This document shows positions 23,776-32,340 of a stretch of DNA of 46,224 bases, piece by piece. A model generated the notes under the pieces. That model was not told the DNA's origin. It worked only from the letters and a program-made list of their open reading frames with translations, and did no database searches. The DNA comes from Dolichospermum sp. LEGE 00240 (lineage in GTDB: Bacteria > Cyanobacteriota > Cyanobacteriia > Cyanobacteriales > Nostocaceae): assembly GCF_015207875.1 (NCBI RefSeq), contig NZ_JADEVZ010000038.1:1-46224 (forward strand), in the 5' to 3' direction. The stretch's first letter is position 1, and each line of letters starts with the position of its first letter. The position numbers and the translations under genes are program-made.

Positions 23776-24381
23776 TTAATTATTACAATGAACTGATGCG
23801 GACAAGATACCTAATATTTTTTTGATATCTTTAATATAATATTCACTAAAGTCAATGTAAACTACTTGATCTTGCAGTTTCAAAAATTTCCACATATTCC
23901 CTGTTGTTACAATACCATAAATCAAATCCAGATAATGACCCTCCTTTTGATTAAATAGTTGTGCAGCGATCATTTCGGCGATACATTGACCTAATCCAAC
24001 TTTAATATTTTCATTTTTTGCTTCAACGATAGTGATAATAGGAGAAGTAATAAATAGTTGTTCTGGTGATTTACTAATTATAAAGTCACAAACTCCATTT
24101 AAACCCTGTTCTGGATCAACATTAAAATCAACACCTGAGAACAAACTAATTTCTTCGGTAAAAATATTCTTGATTTCAATTAAAACTGGTGCAATAATCA
24201 TTTCTGAGCGAGCTTTTTCAGTATTAATTGCTAAGGCTAAAGGAACATTGGTTTTGAGAACAGTATCTAAAATTGCACTGGCTTCTCTTTCTGGTGTGTC
24301 AGCAAATAAATCTACTTTTTCGTTAATAGTTAATCCAAATTTTCTCACTACTTCCTGTAGCTTAAAATCGCTATAAGCCAT
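23776..24381 (-). CDS. hypothetical protein with PD-(D/E)xK-like core
   Basis: This 201-aa protein contains 'GVCDFIISKSPEQ' followed by 'PIITIVEAKNENIKVGLGQ'. The D, then E-x-K spacing, and a following Gln helix, are the pattern of the PD-(D/E)xK fold. Proteins of this kind are frequent in cyanobacterial genomes without known role. It interrupts the livM-livG pair on the same strand with 43 and 49 bp gaps, so it is probably co-transcribed. It has no signal peptide or membrane helix. Nuclease activity is inferred from the motif only. Confidence 0.7.
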   Translation of the reverse strand: MAYSDFKLQEVVRKFGLTINEKVDLFADTPEREASAILDTVLKTNVPLALAINTEKARSEMIIAPVLIEIKNIFTEEISLFSGVDFNVDPEQGLNGVCDFIISKSPEQLFITSPIITIVEAKNENIKVGLGQCIAEMIAAQLFNQKEGHYLDLIYGIVTTGNMWKFLKLQDQVVYIDFSEYYIKDIKKILGILSASVHCNN

Positions 24382-24430
24382 TTAATTTACCTCTTAAAAA
24401 CTGCTGATATTTTTAATCACAAATGACCAA

Positions 24431-25564
24431 TTATTTACCAAGAGTCAGTTCCTCCTTTTTCCCTAAAATACCTTGAGGTCGCCAAATCATCAATACCATT
24501 AACAGTAACCCAATAAACATGATCCGAAATGCACCAATCCGTTCTACATCTAGGGGAACAATTTTGGGTAAAAATTCTCTAGTGATGGCATCATAAGTAA
24601 AGAAAATAACTGCGCCTAAAATAGTTCCCAGATTGTTACCAGAACCACCTAAAATCACCATAATCCAGGCATCAAAGGTGAGTTGGGGTTGGAAGTTATC
24701 GGGGTAAATTGCGCCTAGTTGCCAAGCAAAAAATGCTCCAGCAATCCCCGCGATCGCCCCACCTAACATTAATGATTGGAGTTTATAGGAAAAAACGTTT
24801 TTTCCTAAGGCTTTGGGAATTTCTTCATCTTCACGAATAGATTTTAGCACTCTTCCCCAAGGCGATCGCACTAAAATTTCTAACCGCCAAAAGACAAAAG
24901 CTAAAATTAACAATATGAACAACATTAACCCGGCTTTGGGATTATAATTATAGAGTCCAATCACACCAGAAATATAAATTGCAACAGCTAATAACCCTAA
25001 AGCAATTCCGACTATTAACCGAGAGGTAAATTCTTGTTTAAGACTACTATTTCTGACTGGATTATTACTTGCAGAAATTTGAGCAGTCCGCAGCCAACGC
25101 CATAGAGAAAATAATGTGATTCCTGTTAATAAAGTTAATACCCCAATCATCACCCAGCGGAAAAACAAATTGGGAGTTGTTGATAATGGGATCACATAAC
25201 TTTGCACACCGAAAGATCCCGATATCCACGTATTACCTACAGGCAAATCCTGATTATTGACTATTAATCGAATTAATTCACCTGTACCAATGGTGACAAT
25301 TGAAAGATAATCTTCGCGTAACCGCAAAGTTGCAAAGCCAATTACTAAACCAAGCATGGCAGCAACAATAGACCCAATTCCCGCCGATGTCAGTAACGGT
25401 ACGCCCTTGGAACTTAATAAAACCGTAGTATACGCACCCAAAGTCATGAAAGCAATATGACCAAAGTTAATTAAACCAGTAAAACCCCATTGGAGATTGA
25501 GTCCTAGTCCGAACAGGGCGAAGGTGGCGGTAGAAATGGCGAGAAAAATCAGGTATTCGATCAT
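24431..25564 (-). CDS. livM: branched-chain/neutral amino-acid ABC permease (LivM-like)
   Basis: This 377-aa inner-membrane permease has about nine or ten hydrophobic segments. It shows 'GLNLQWGFTGLINFGHIAFM' at the N-terminus, the EAA-type loop 'SIREDEEIPKALGKNVFSYKL' (about 241-261) and 'GGSGNNLGTILGAVIF', all LivM features. A cyanobacterial insert of about 45 residues (around 165-185) lies in the middle. It forms the translocation pore with a LivH-type partner and uses LivG. It is the first gene of the run livM, PD-(D/E)xK, livG, hicA, hicB. Confidence 0.92.
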   Translation of the reverse strand: MIEYLIFLAISTATFALFGLGLNLQWGFTGLINFGHIAFMTLGAYTTVLLSSKGVPLLTSAGIGSIVAAMLGLVIGFATLRLREDYLSIVTIGTGELIRLIVNNQDLPVGNTWISGSFGVQSYVIPLSTTPNLFFRWVMIGVLTLLTGITLFSLWRWLRTAQISASNNPVRNSSLKQEFTSRLIVGIALGLLAVAIYISGVIGLYNYNPKAGLMLFILLILAFVFWRLEILVRSPWGRVLKSIREDEEIPKALGKNVFSYKLQSLMLGGAIAGIAGAFFAWQLGAIYPDNFQPQLTFDAWIMVILGGSGNNLGTILGAVIFFTYDAITREFLPKIVPLDVERIGAFRIMFIGLLLMVLMIWRPQGILGKKEELTLGK

Positions 25565-25746
25565 AATTTAGTTACTTGTCATTTGTCATGTTTGAGTTGT
25601 CAGTTATCAGCCGTTAATGTAACGCAATGTAAACTGAAACCCCCCTATATCCGTTATTCTATTAAAAACTGTATAAGACAAAGCAGGGATCGCCAAAAGC
25701 ATACATTAAACTTGTGTTTGACCAACACTTTATTTGAGATTTCCCT

Positions 25747-27333
25747 ATGGATTCTAGGGTACTTTGGCAACGATACCAGGACTGGTTGTATTTTCATCCA
25801 GGATTAGGACTATATCTAGATATTAGTCGAATGAGGTTTGATGATGGGTTTGTGGCATCGTTAAAACCTAAATTTGACAAAGCGTTTGCGGATATGGTGG
25901 AATTAGAAAAAGGGGCGATCGCCAATCCCGACGAAAACCGCATGGTAGGACATTACTGGTTGCGGAATCCAGACCTAGCCCCCACCCCCGAACTCACCCA
26001 AGAAATAGTTCAAACCTTAGAACAAATCGAAGCTTTTGCCGACCAGGTACACACCGGGGCAATTCATCCCCCCAAGGAATGTCGCTTCACAGATATCATT
26101 TCCATTGGTATTGGTGGTTCAGCCTTGGGTCCCCAATTTGTCGCCCAAGCCCTATCTCCCGACCTACCACCCCTACAAATTCACTTTATAGACAATTCCG
26201 ACCCCACCGGAATTGATCGGGTGCTTGCCCAGCTTGGCGATAAACTAGCCACAACCTTGGTATTAGTCATTTCCAAATCTGGAGGCACACCCGAACCTCG
26301 CAACGGCATGATTGAGGTTAAACAAGCCTACACAGCCCAAAAATTAGACTTTGCTAAATATGCAGTTGCGATTACCGGACAAGATAGCAACCTGGATCAA
26401 GTCGCCAAAGCTGAAAATTGGTTAGCCCGGTTTTCCATGTACGATTGGGTTGGTGGACGTACCTCAGAAATGTCCGCTGTCGGGCTAGTACCTGCGGCAT
26501 TACAGGGCATAGATATCCGTGCCATGCTGTCCGGGGCAAAAGAAATGGATGATGCCACCCGCGTCCCCAATCTCAAAAACAACCCAGCCGCTTTATTAGC
26601 CCTTGCTTGGTATTTCTCTGGAAATGGCAAAGGTGAAAAAGATATGGTGGTCCTCCCCTACAAAGACAGTCTGTTGCTATTTAGTCGCTATTTGCAACAA
26701 CTCATCATGGAATCCTTGGGTAAAGAAAAAGATTTAGATGGGAAAACTGTATTTCAAGGGATTGCAGTTTATGGCAACAAAGGTTCAACTGATCAACACG
26801 CTTATGTGCAACAGTTGCGCGAAGGTGTCCCCAATTTCTTTGCCACCTTAATTGAAGTTTTAGAAGATCGTCAAGGAAAATCCGTAGAAGTTGATCCTGG
26901 AGTGACTTCTGGAGATTATCTCTGTGGTTTCTTGTTGGGAACTCGGCAAGCATTGTATGAGAATAACCGCGATTCGATTACAGTCAGCATTCCTCAAGTT
27001 AATGCTCGCATGGTTGGCGCATTAATTGCATTGTATGAACGGGCTGTGGGTTTATATGCCAGTTTAGTAAATGTCAATGCTTATCATCAACCAGGTGTGG
27101 AAGCTGGTAAAAAAGCTGCTGCTGTGATTCTAGATTTACAAAAACGAGTTTTAGAAGTGTTACAAACCCAGAAAAAAGCACTTTCTATTTCTGAACTGGC
27201 AGAGATGTCCGGTGCTGTTGAAGAAGTGGAAGCAATTTACAAAATTCTCCGTCATTTACATACCAATAATCGGGGTATAGTATTGACTGGTGATTTTGCT
27301 AAACCTGGAAGCTTAACTGTTTCTCTCGGTTAG
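25747..27333 (+). CDS. pgi: glucose-6-phosphate isomerase
   Basis: This 528-aa enzyme interconverts glucose-6-P and fructose-6-P, serving glycolysis, the oxidative pentose phosphate pathway and glycogen metabolism. It shows '[16 protein letters not shown]', '[16 protein letters not shown]' (the sugar-phosphate SIS region), '[12 protein letters not shown]', the catalytic region '[17 protein letters not shown]' and '[17 protein letters not shown]'. The length is standard for the cyanobacterial form. The ATG lies about 180 bp from the divergent livM start, and STRR-like TTGTCAG repeats are in that gap. A terminator-like hairpin follows. Confidence 0.97.
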   Translation: MDSRVLWQRYQDWLYFHPGLGLYLDISRMRFDDGFVASLKPKFDKAFADMVELEKGAIANPDENRMVGHYWLRNPDLAPTPELTQEIVQTLEQIEAFADQVHTGAIHPPKECRFTDIISIGIGGSALGPQFVAQALSPDLPPLQIHFIDNSDPTGIDRVLAQLGDKLATTLVLVISKSGGTPEPRNGMIEVKQAYTAQKLDFAKYAVAITGQDSNLDQVAKAENWLARFSMYDWVGGRTSEMSAVGLVPAALQGIDIRAMLSGAKEMDDATRVPNLKNNPAALLALAWYFSGNGKGEKDMVVLPYKDSLLLFSRYLQQLIMESLGKEKDLDGKTVFQGIAVYGNKGSTDQHAYVQQLREGVPNFFATLIEVLEDRQGKSVEVDPGVTSGDYLCGFLLGTRQALYENNRDSITVSIPQVNARMVGALIALYERAVGLYASLVNVNAYHQPGVEAGKKAAAVILDLQKRVLEVLQTQKKALSISELAEMSGAVEEVEAIYKILRHLHTNNRGIVLTGDFAKPGSLTVSLG

Positions 27334-27359
27334 AAATTTCAGATCTCCGACTTCAATTT

Positions 27360-27400
27360 AGATCCCCGACTTCTTAAAGAAATCGGGGATCTTGTTTTTT
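27360..27400 (+). terminator. intrinsic terminator of pgi
   Basis: AGATCCCCGACTTCTT pairs with AAAGAAATCGGGGATCT (one mismatch, 27360-27392) and is followed by CTTGTTTTTT. It lies 27 bp after the pgi stop and belongs to the palindrome family with members at 11244, 21587 and 28455. Confidence 0.75.
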
Positions 27401-27651
27401 GGTTTTTATTTTCAAATTTTGTGGCTATAAATTATCAAAAATATTAAAACTACCATTAGATAGAGATAAGAAAATAACATATCAGGTAAATATGATAGAT
27501 ACGCCATAGCAGGAGTCAGGAGTCAGCACAAAATTATTAAATCCATTAATTTATCCATCTTTATCTGCGTTGATCTGCGGTTAATTATTCTTGAAATATT
27601 ATTTTTTCAAAATAATTTTTAATAAAATTAGTAAATCAAGGAGATTAAATC
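27401..27651. other. intergenic region
   Basis: AT-rich, with an AGGAGTCAGGAGTCAG repeat at about 27511 and a CTGCGTTGATCTGCGG repeat at about 27564. AAGGAGATTAAATC at its end is a strong ribosome binding site for the isomerase gene. No gene seen. Confidence 0.5.
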
Positions 27652-28440
27652 ATGTCTAATATTGTAAAAATATCCCCAGAAGATATTATTTATCATCTAA
27701 AAATATCCTGTCAAATCCCTAGTTTACTAGAAGCGATCGCCTCCAGAAGAATTATTACAGAAACTGCCCAAAAGGAAGGCATTACCATCGAAATAGCAGA
27801 ATTACAACAAACCGCAGATAGTTTACGATTAGTTAACAACCTGATTAAAGCAGAAGACACCTGGGAATGGCTACAAAAACATTATCTTACCTTAGATAAC
27901 TTTGAAGAAATCGCCAACATCAATCTCCTGTCAGCAAAACTAGCTCATCATTTATTTGCCGAGAAAGTTGAACCATTCTTTTATGCTCACCAACTTGATT
28001 ATAGCGGAGCAGTTACCTATGAAGTAATATTAGATGATGAAGACCTAGCTTTAGAAGTATTTTATGCTCTCCAAGAAGGAGAAATTAGTTTTCAAGAAGT
28101 AGCTCGTCAATATATCGAAAATCCCGAAATTCGTCGCGCTGGAGGATATCAAGGTATCCGCAAACGTAGTGATTTTCGACCAGAAATTGCTGCCGCAGTT
28201 TTTGCAGCTAATCCCCCAGAAATTATTAAACCAGTGATTACACCCAAAGGAGTCCATATCATTATAGTTGAAGAAATTATTGCCCCCGAATTGAATGAAA
28301 AAATGCGCGTAGCTATTCTCGGAGATTTATTTACTAATTGGTTAAAAGAGCAAATTAATAAATTAGAAATTGTTGCCACATTAGGAGATGAAATAAATTC
28401 TCCTCCTTCTCCCATAGAAATGTTTAGTGAAGCTAGTTAA
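27652..28440 (+). CDS. parvulin-like peptidyl-prolyl isomerase
   Basis: This 262-aa protein has an N-terminal helical chaperone-like domain (about 1-115) similar to SurA/PrsA N-domains. A parvulin domain follows (about 120-225: 'FQEVARQYIENPEIRRAGGYQG', then 'PEIIKPVITPKGVHIIIVEEI'). No signal peptide is visible, so it should be cytosolic. Related cyanobacterial isomerases often accompany genes for double-glycine precursor peptides and their exporters, in line with the peptide genes 2.5-4 kb away. It converges on the HopA1-family gene, with a hairpin between. Strong Shine-Dalgarno sequence at 27639-27645. Confidence 0.85.
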   Translation: MSNIVKISPEDIIYHLKISCQIPSLLEAIASRRIITETAQKEGITIEIAELQQTADSLRLVNNLIKAEDTWEWLQKHYLTLDNFEEIANINLLSAKLAHHLFAEKVEPFFYAHQLDYSGAVTYEVILDDEDLALEVFYALQEGEISFQEVARQYIENPEIRRAGGYQGIRKRSDFRPEIAAAVFAANPPEIIKPVITPKGVHIIIVEEIIAPELNEKMRVAILGDLFTNWLKEQINKLEIVATLGDEINSPPSPIEMFSEAS

Positions 28441-28454
28441 AATTGAAAAGAGTT

Positions 28455-28487
28455 AGATCCCCGACTTCTTTAAGAAGTCGGAGATCT
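28455..28487. terminator. bidirectional hairpin between convergent genes
   Basis: AGATCCCCGACTTC and GAAGTCGGAGATCT flank TTTAA (one mismatch in the arms). It lies 14 bp after the isomerase stop and 10 bp before the 3' end of the HopA1 gene, so it can serve both. It is a member of the AGATCCCCGACTTC palindrome family. Confidence 0.65.
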
Positions 28488-28496
28488 GAGTGAGTA

Positions 28497-29576
28497 TCAT
28501 CCATCTAAAGTAGTATAAATATCTTTTGAATCGGGATTAAGATAAGGATATTGTAAATTAATTTTGTGCAATGCAAATTGTTCTAAAATAGCTGTTATTC
28601 GACTGTTAGGATGATTATTCCCAACTTGCCAAGCAGCAATTAAACCATTAGCAATTATTTGACAACGATTAGTCCCAAAACTTTCTTTATCTGCCAGTTT
28701 ATTGGTTGGTTCTTCAGCACAACCTAACCCCGGTGCTAATTGCTTGGTAAATAACGGTACTTGTTGAGAAAAACTATCTTGATTTTCTAAATATATCTTT
28801 TGTAAAATCGGGTAAATAGTTTTATATTCATGTTTATTAAAATACAGCACTGCTGAATCATAACGTCTATATTGATCAGGATTATATAGAGCTTTAAAAG
28901 AGAAAGGAACTTGCATATTATTGAATTCCTTAGTCACATTCTCCATCACTGATACTGCTCCTTCTGGGGATACATTAAAGTAGATTCTGACAATATCTTG
29001 ATTACCTTGAGTCCCTAGATTAGATACTGCCATATAAAACCCATTTTGGACTAGATTTTTAGGCATTTTAATCGCCACTGAATTACCAACATGAGCCGAT
29101 TTATCTAGTTCTGATAAATATAAATCCCGCTCAATATGCAAAGTTAAACCATTTTTCTGTACTGCTAAACAATCATCTTCTTCTTCAACTACCAACCAAT
29201 TATGACTCCAATAACCTCCACCTGTATTACTTGTATGTAGTCTTTCATAAAACGCCAAATCCATACCAAATAAGCTATTATTACTAAGATTATTTATTTG
29301 AGTATCAGCACTAGGGGAGTTATCCCAAGAACCATTGTAATAAGCACTATAAAGAAAATTACGCAATTGGATACTCAAATGTTTTGTTTGAATATCTAAG
29401 GATAAATTCTTAAACCGAGCGATTAATGATTCTGGCAATTCTAATAATTTGTAAGTTGGATGCTTAATAGCATAAAATGACTCAATTTCCAAATAATCAA
29501 CAATATTCTTTAGCGCAGTTTGTAATTCTTTTGGAAGTTGAAAAAGTTGACTGTAAACAGAATCTAATACTTGCAT
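28497..29576 (-). CDS. HopA1-family protein, probable phospho-Ser/Thr lyase of a RiPP pathway
   Basis: This 359-aa protein resembles the type III effector HopA1 family in overall pattern: a helical N-domain (1-130) with 'LRNFLYSAYYNGSWDNS', a central 'RLHTSNTGGGYWSHNWLVV' region, a β-rich part 'VGNSVAIKMPKNLVQNGFYM', 'RIYFNVSPEGA', and the C-terminal 'RYDSAVLYFNKHEY' and 'LAPGLGCAEEP'. HopA1-family proteins (LxmY in class V lanthipeptides, TvaD in thioamitides) work with a kinase to eliminate phosphate from Ser/Thr, giving dehydroamino acids. It starts 15 bp after the kinase gene's stop and is clearly in one operon with it. The lyase activity is inferred from family and neighbour. Confidence 0.8.
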   Translation of the reverse strand: MQVLDSVYSQLFQLPKELQTALKNIVDYLEIESFYAIKHPTYKLLELPESLIARFKNLSLDIQTKHLSIQLRNFLYSAYYNGSWDNSPSADTQINNLSNNSLFGMDLAFYERLHTSNTGGGYWSHNWLVVEEEDDCLAVQKNGLTLHIERDLYLSELDKSAHVGNSVAIKMPKNLVQNGFYMAVSNLGTQGNQDIVRIYFNVSPEGAVSVMENVTKEFNNMQVPFSFKALYNPDQYRRYDSAVLYFNKHEYKTIYPILQKIYLENQDSFSQQVPLFTKQLAPGLGCAEEPTNKLADKESFGTNRCQIIANGLIAAWQVGNNHPNSRITAILEQFALHKINLQYPYLNPDSKDIYTTLDG

Positions 29577-29591
29577 ATAATCTTTCCTTCT

Positions 29592-30755
29592 CTAAACAAG
29601 AGATAAATTTTTAGCAGTTATTGTTGACAATTCCATTCCCAAAATTGTCGGAATAGATGCTTGAGGACGACATAGTAAACTCTTAGCAACTTGGAGAATA
29701 CAAATACCTGAATTATCAAAAGTTTTTTCATGTTGAAGTCTAGCTTGAATAGCTCTAATTAAAGCTAAACCGCTAAATTGCATGACTAATTGTAAGAAAT
29801 CTGGACGCAGTTCTAAAATTTCTGGAAAAGTAGTTAAATAAGCTGTAACTAATGTAGATAAAGAAGGTTGAATCATTGATAAGGGAATAGCAGCTAAACG
29901 CAAACACTCCTCAATTGGTATAGTTTTACTAGAGACTATGCTATACAACCAAATTTGTAGATAACTAGCGATTATTGTCCCTAAATCATTAGCAGGATCT
30001 CCCCAATTACATCTTTCCCAATCAATTAGTCGAATGATATTTTTATTTTCAGGTAATTTATCTTCTATTTCTGTTTCCCAGTTCAAAGATACAAGAATAT
30101 TATTGAGTTTTAGATCATTATGAGTTAGACAACAGGGAGTAAAAGCCTGATTTAATTGTGCAATTGCTTTTCCTAAATTATCATAACGTTGATAGAGAGC
30201 AAAAAACTTTAAACCATCAGCGGGAAGTTGTCCAAATATTTGTGGTGTAATTCTATCTAATCCTTTGGTAATATTTTGAAATTTTAGAGAATTTCCCAAG
30301 AAATTTTCATAGCTTTTATGGTTTATTGTAAAATGATGAATGGCTGCAATCGTCGTACCAACTGATTGAGCAATCTCAGGAGAAAAATCCTGATTTTTGG
30401 CGTAAAATTCCGCCAAATCTTGATAGTTATTGAGATAATTGAAAACGATAATAGAGTTTTCTAAGTCAAAATGAATTACTTCTGATAAAGATGCTCGTAA
30501 ATGACTTGTTTCTGGAAATTTTTGGCAAAAATCATGAACTTTCCACTCATCTATAAATTCACCTAAAGTTTTGCCATTTCGATCATAACGCTCTTGTTTT
30601 ACTAAGAGTTGATGACCATCTGATAAACTAATTAATAAATTAAAGTTTTTAGCAGATTTAAGTTCTATTTTACTTAATGACTGCTCTTCTGGCTGACAAA
30701 TTTTGTTTTCAATCAGGTAGTTGAAAACATTACTAGAACTTATGAGAAATGGCAT
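29592..30755 (-). CDS. APH/choline-kinase-type phosphotransferase, probable RiPP Ser/Thr kinase
   Basis: The product is 387 aa from ATG 30755; a TTG at 30782 would add nine residues. The protein-kinase-like fold shows a divergent N-lobe ('GHQLLVKQERYDRNGKTLGE'), the Brenner motif 'CLTHNDLKLNNILV' (HxDxxxxN) and the metal-binding 'LIDWERCNWGDPANDLG', all catalytic residues intact. Pairing with a HopA1-like gene 15 bp downstream, and double-glycine precursors upstream, suggests it phosphorylates Ser/Thr of the precursor peptides, as the kinases of class V lanthipeptide and thioamitide pathways do. An alternative is an unrelated small-molecule kinase. It is soluble. Confidence 0.8.
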   Translation of the reverse strand: MPFLISSSNVFNYLIENKICQPEEQSLSKIELKSAKNFNLLISLSDGHQLLVKQERYDRNGKTLGEFIDEWKVHDFCQKFPETSHLRASLSEVIHFDLENSIIVFNYLNNYQDLAEFYAKNQDFSPEIAQSVGTTIAAIHHFTINHKSYENFLGNSLKFQNITKGLDRITPQIFGQLPADGLKFFALYQRYDNLGKAIAQLNQAFTPCCLTHNDLKLNNILVSLNWETEIEDKLPENKNIIRLIDWERCNWGDPANDLGTIIASYLQIWLYSIVSSKTIPIEECLRLAAIPLSMIQPSLSTLVTAYLTTFPEILELRPDFLQLVMQFSGLALIRAIQARLQHEKTFDNSGICILQVAKSLLCRPQASIPTILGMELSTITAKNLSLV

Positions 30756-30849
30756 GATTTCAAATGATAATAATATGTGCAATAAATCCCTATTGTTTAG
30801 CGAATTTATAGATTTAGGTAAATGATTGACTTAATAAATGGGAAATTAC

Positions 30850-31059
30850 TTATTTTTTAAATGTCCTTGTTAATAATGAGATAGTATCTATAGCATAGAT
30901 AGCCAGGAAAAATTCCAACGCCTTCACACCATAATTAAGTATTTGGTGAACATCATTATATTCACCACCAAAGATAGATATAGAATCCATATCATCTAGA
31001 TTAATAATGAACTTTTTTCCATGAGCATTATGTAGATCAGAAATTGTCACATTAGCCAT
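30850..31059 (-). CDS. double-glycine precursor peptide 2
   Basis: This 69-aa peptide has a leader 'MANVTISDLHNAHGKKFIIN' then 'LDDMDSISIFGG' (GG at 31-32) and a 37-residue core. The core contains 'LNYGVKALEFFLAIYAIDTI' and ends 'LLTRTFKK'. It has three Ser/Thr residues near its end and no Cys. AGAGGGAAGAA precedes the ATG. The leader resembles cyanobacterial bacteriocin-type (CTB-like) leaders. It lies 95 bp upstream of the kinase start, and its core is a shorter relative of the core of precursor 1. Confidence 0.75.
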   Translation of the reverse strand: MANVTISDLHNAHGKKFIINLDDMDSISIFGGEYNDVHQILNYGVKALEFFLAIYAIDTISLLTRTFKK

Positions 31060-31257
31060 TTCTTCCCTCTACAAAAGTTAAATTTTTATGTCTGCAATAT
31101 TTATGTACCCCACCAGTTTGAATATCAGATCCAATTTTATTAACTATCCAGGATTATTAGTAACCAATCTGATGTCAATAACATAGATTTGTTGTTACTT
31201 TTTCACCCTGGACGGTTGTATATGGCTTTGTAGTCAACTAACTACAAAGCCAAGTAA

Positions 31258-31518
31258 TTAGTAGCCGTAGCCACCAAAGTGGGAATCATTGCTGAAGGAT
31301 TTAGCGATATACTTAATACTAGCGATCGCATATCCATCAACCAAGTATTCTAGATATTTAACACCAAAGTCACCATAAGCACTAAAACCGCTGAAATCAC
31401 TACCACCACCGTTTATTGATACAGAAGCTGCATCATTCAAATCATTTAGATAGCTTTCAGAGTCTTGGAATAATTCAGAACCAGTTACATTTAATTGAGA
31501 AAGAGTAATACTTGCCAT
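31258..31518 (-). CDS. double-glycine precursor peptide 1
   Basis: This 86-aa peptide starts at ATG 31518, chosen over one four codons earlier because GGAGGAAATT lies directly in front. The leader is 'MASITLSQLNVTGSELFQDS' then 'ESYLNDLNDAASVSINGG' (GG at 37-38), a common form for cyanobacterial bacteriocin-like precursors. The core (39-86) is Gly/Ser/Tyr-rich with 'YGDFGVKYLEYLVDGYAI' and ends 'HFGGYGY'. It has seven or eight Ser and no Cys or Thr. Export would normally be by a C39-peptidase ABC transporter cutting after GG, but none lies in this window. Confidence 0.8.
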   Translation of the reverse strand: MASITLSQLNVTGSELFQDSESYLNDLNDAASVSINGGGSDFSGFSAYGDFGVKYLEYLVDGYAIASIKYIAKSFSNDSHFGGYGY

Positions 31519-32094
31519 AATTTCCTCCAAGAAAACTTGTCTTTTGTAAATAGAATTCGTGCATCAGTTAAGTTTGTGTTTCCTTAACCGTTACAACTAT
31601 TTTTATTCATGAAAAATAGAAAAATCAAGGCTTTGAACCCAGTAAAAAAGACACAAATATCTAAATTCGGTCTTTTATAAAGCTGACGAATTGACCAAGG
31701 TTTCTAAATATGAAATATAGATTTTATCTCCTGTAGGGTGCGTCAGACCCGATAATTTAATAAAAAACAGATTTCCTTTATCTGACGCACCTTACTCAAT
31801 AAATTATTCCCACAGCCGAAAACGACTTAATTTAGTTTCATTAAAAGCTTCGTAAGGGTTTAGCAGTGTCAACTTAAGCCCTGGCGAATGGAATTCACGG
31901 CTACACAAACAAAGTCCGCCTGCGCGGACTAAGGAAAAATCAAGGATTGAAACCCACGCAGGTGGGTTTTGCCTGTGTAGACGCGGTTTCTAACCGCCCG
32001 TTTTACTACCAAATAAGAAATCGTGCATCTTCAGGTTACTAAATCTGAAAACACACGAAAATCAGTAACATATTGAATTTTCCCACAACAGATA
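31519..32094. other. gene-free region between precursor genes, with two repeat structures
   Basis: GGTGCGTCAGA (31737-31747) and TCTGACGCACC (31781-31791) form a perfect 11-bp inverted repeat. A second foldable repeat at about 31880-32005 contains GTCCGCCTGCGCGGAC and ACCCACGCAGGTGGGT, enclosed by CTACACA and TGTGTAG. Both types look like dispersed cyanobacterial repeats. Either could end the precursor 3 transcript. I see no further precursor gene on either strand. Confidence 0.6.
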
Positions 32095-32340
32095 TTAAAA
32101 ATCAAACTTGGTTCTCAAACTATCTGTTGTATCCTTGAGACTGGTTTTCCACTGTTCCATACTACTGTCTAGTTCCTTTAATAATGTTGCAAGATCAGTT
32201 GTATTAGTGGTTATTGGCGGATTTCTTCTGTCTTTTCTCATCGTGTAACCACCTTTAAGAGTCTTCATTTCCCAAGGTGTCAGTTCATCCAGAATCGGTT
32301 CTGAAATCCTCAGTTCTAATTCAGAAATTGTGATTTTCAC
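32095..32340 (-). CDS. double-glycine precursor peptide 3 (distinct core)
   Basis: This 81-aa peptide starts at GTG 32340 with an ideal AAGGAGGTG Shine-Dalgarno sequence. The leader is 'MKITISELELRISEPILDEL' then 'TPWEMKTLKGG' (GG at 30-31). The hydrophilic core has 'YTMRKDRRNPPITTNTTDLA' and a helical amphipathic end, with 13 or more Ser/Thr and no Cys. The core is unrelated to precursors 1 and 2. It is separated from them by about 580 bp of repeat DNA, so it may be a separate transcript. Assignment as a RiPP/bacteriocin precursor rests on the leader and context. Confidence 0.7.
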   Translation of the reverse strand: MKITISELELRISEPILDELTPWEMKTLKGGYTMRKDRRNPPITTNTTDLATLLKELDSSMEQWKTSLKDTTDSLRTKFDF

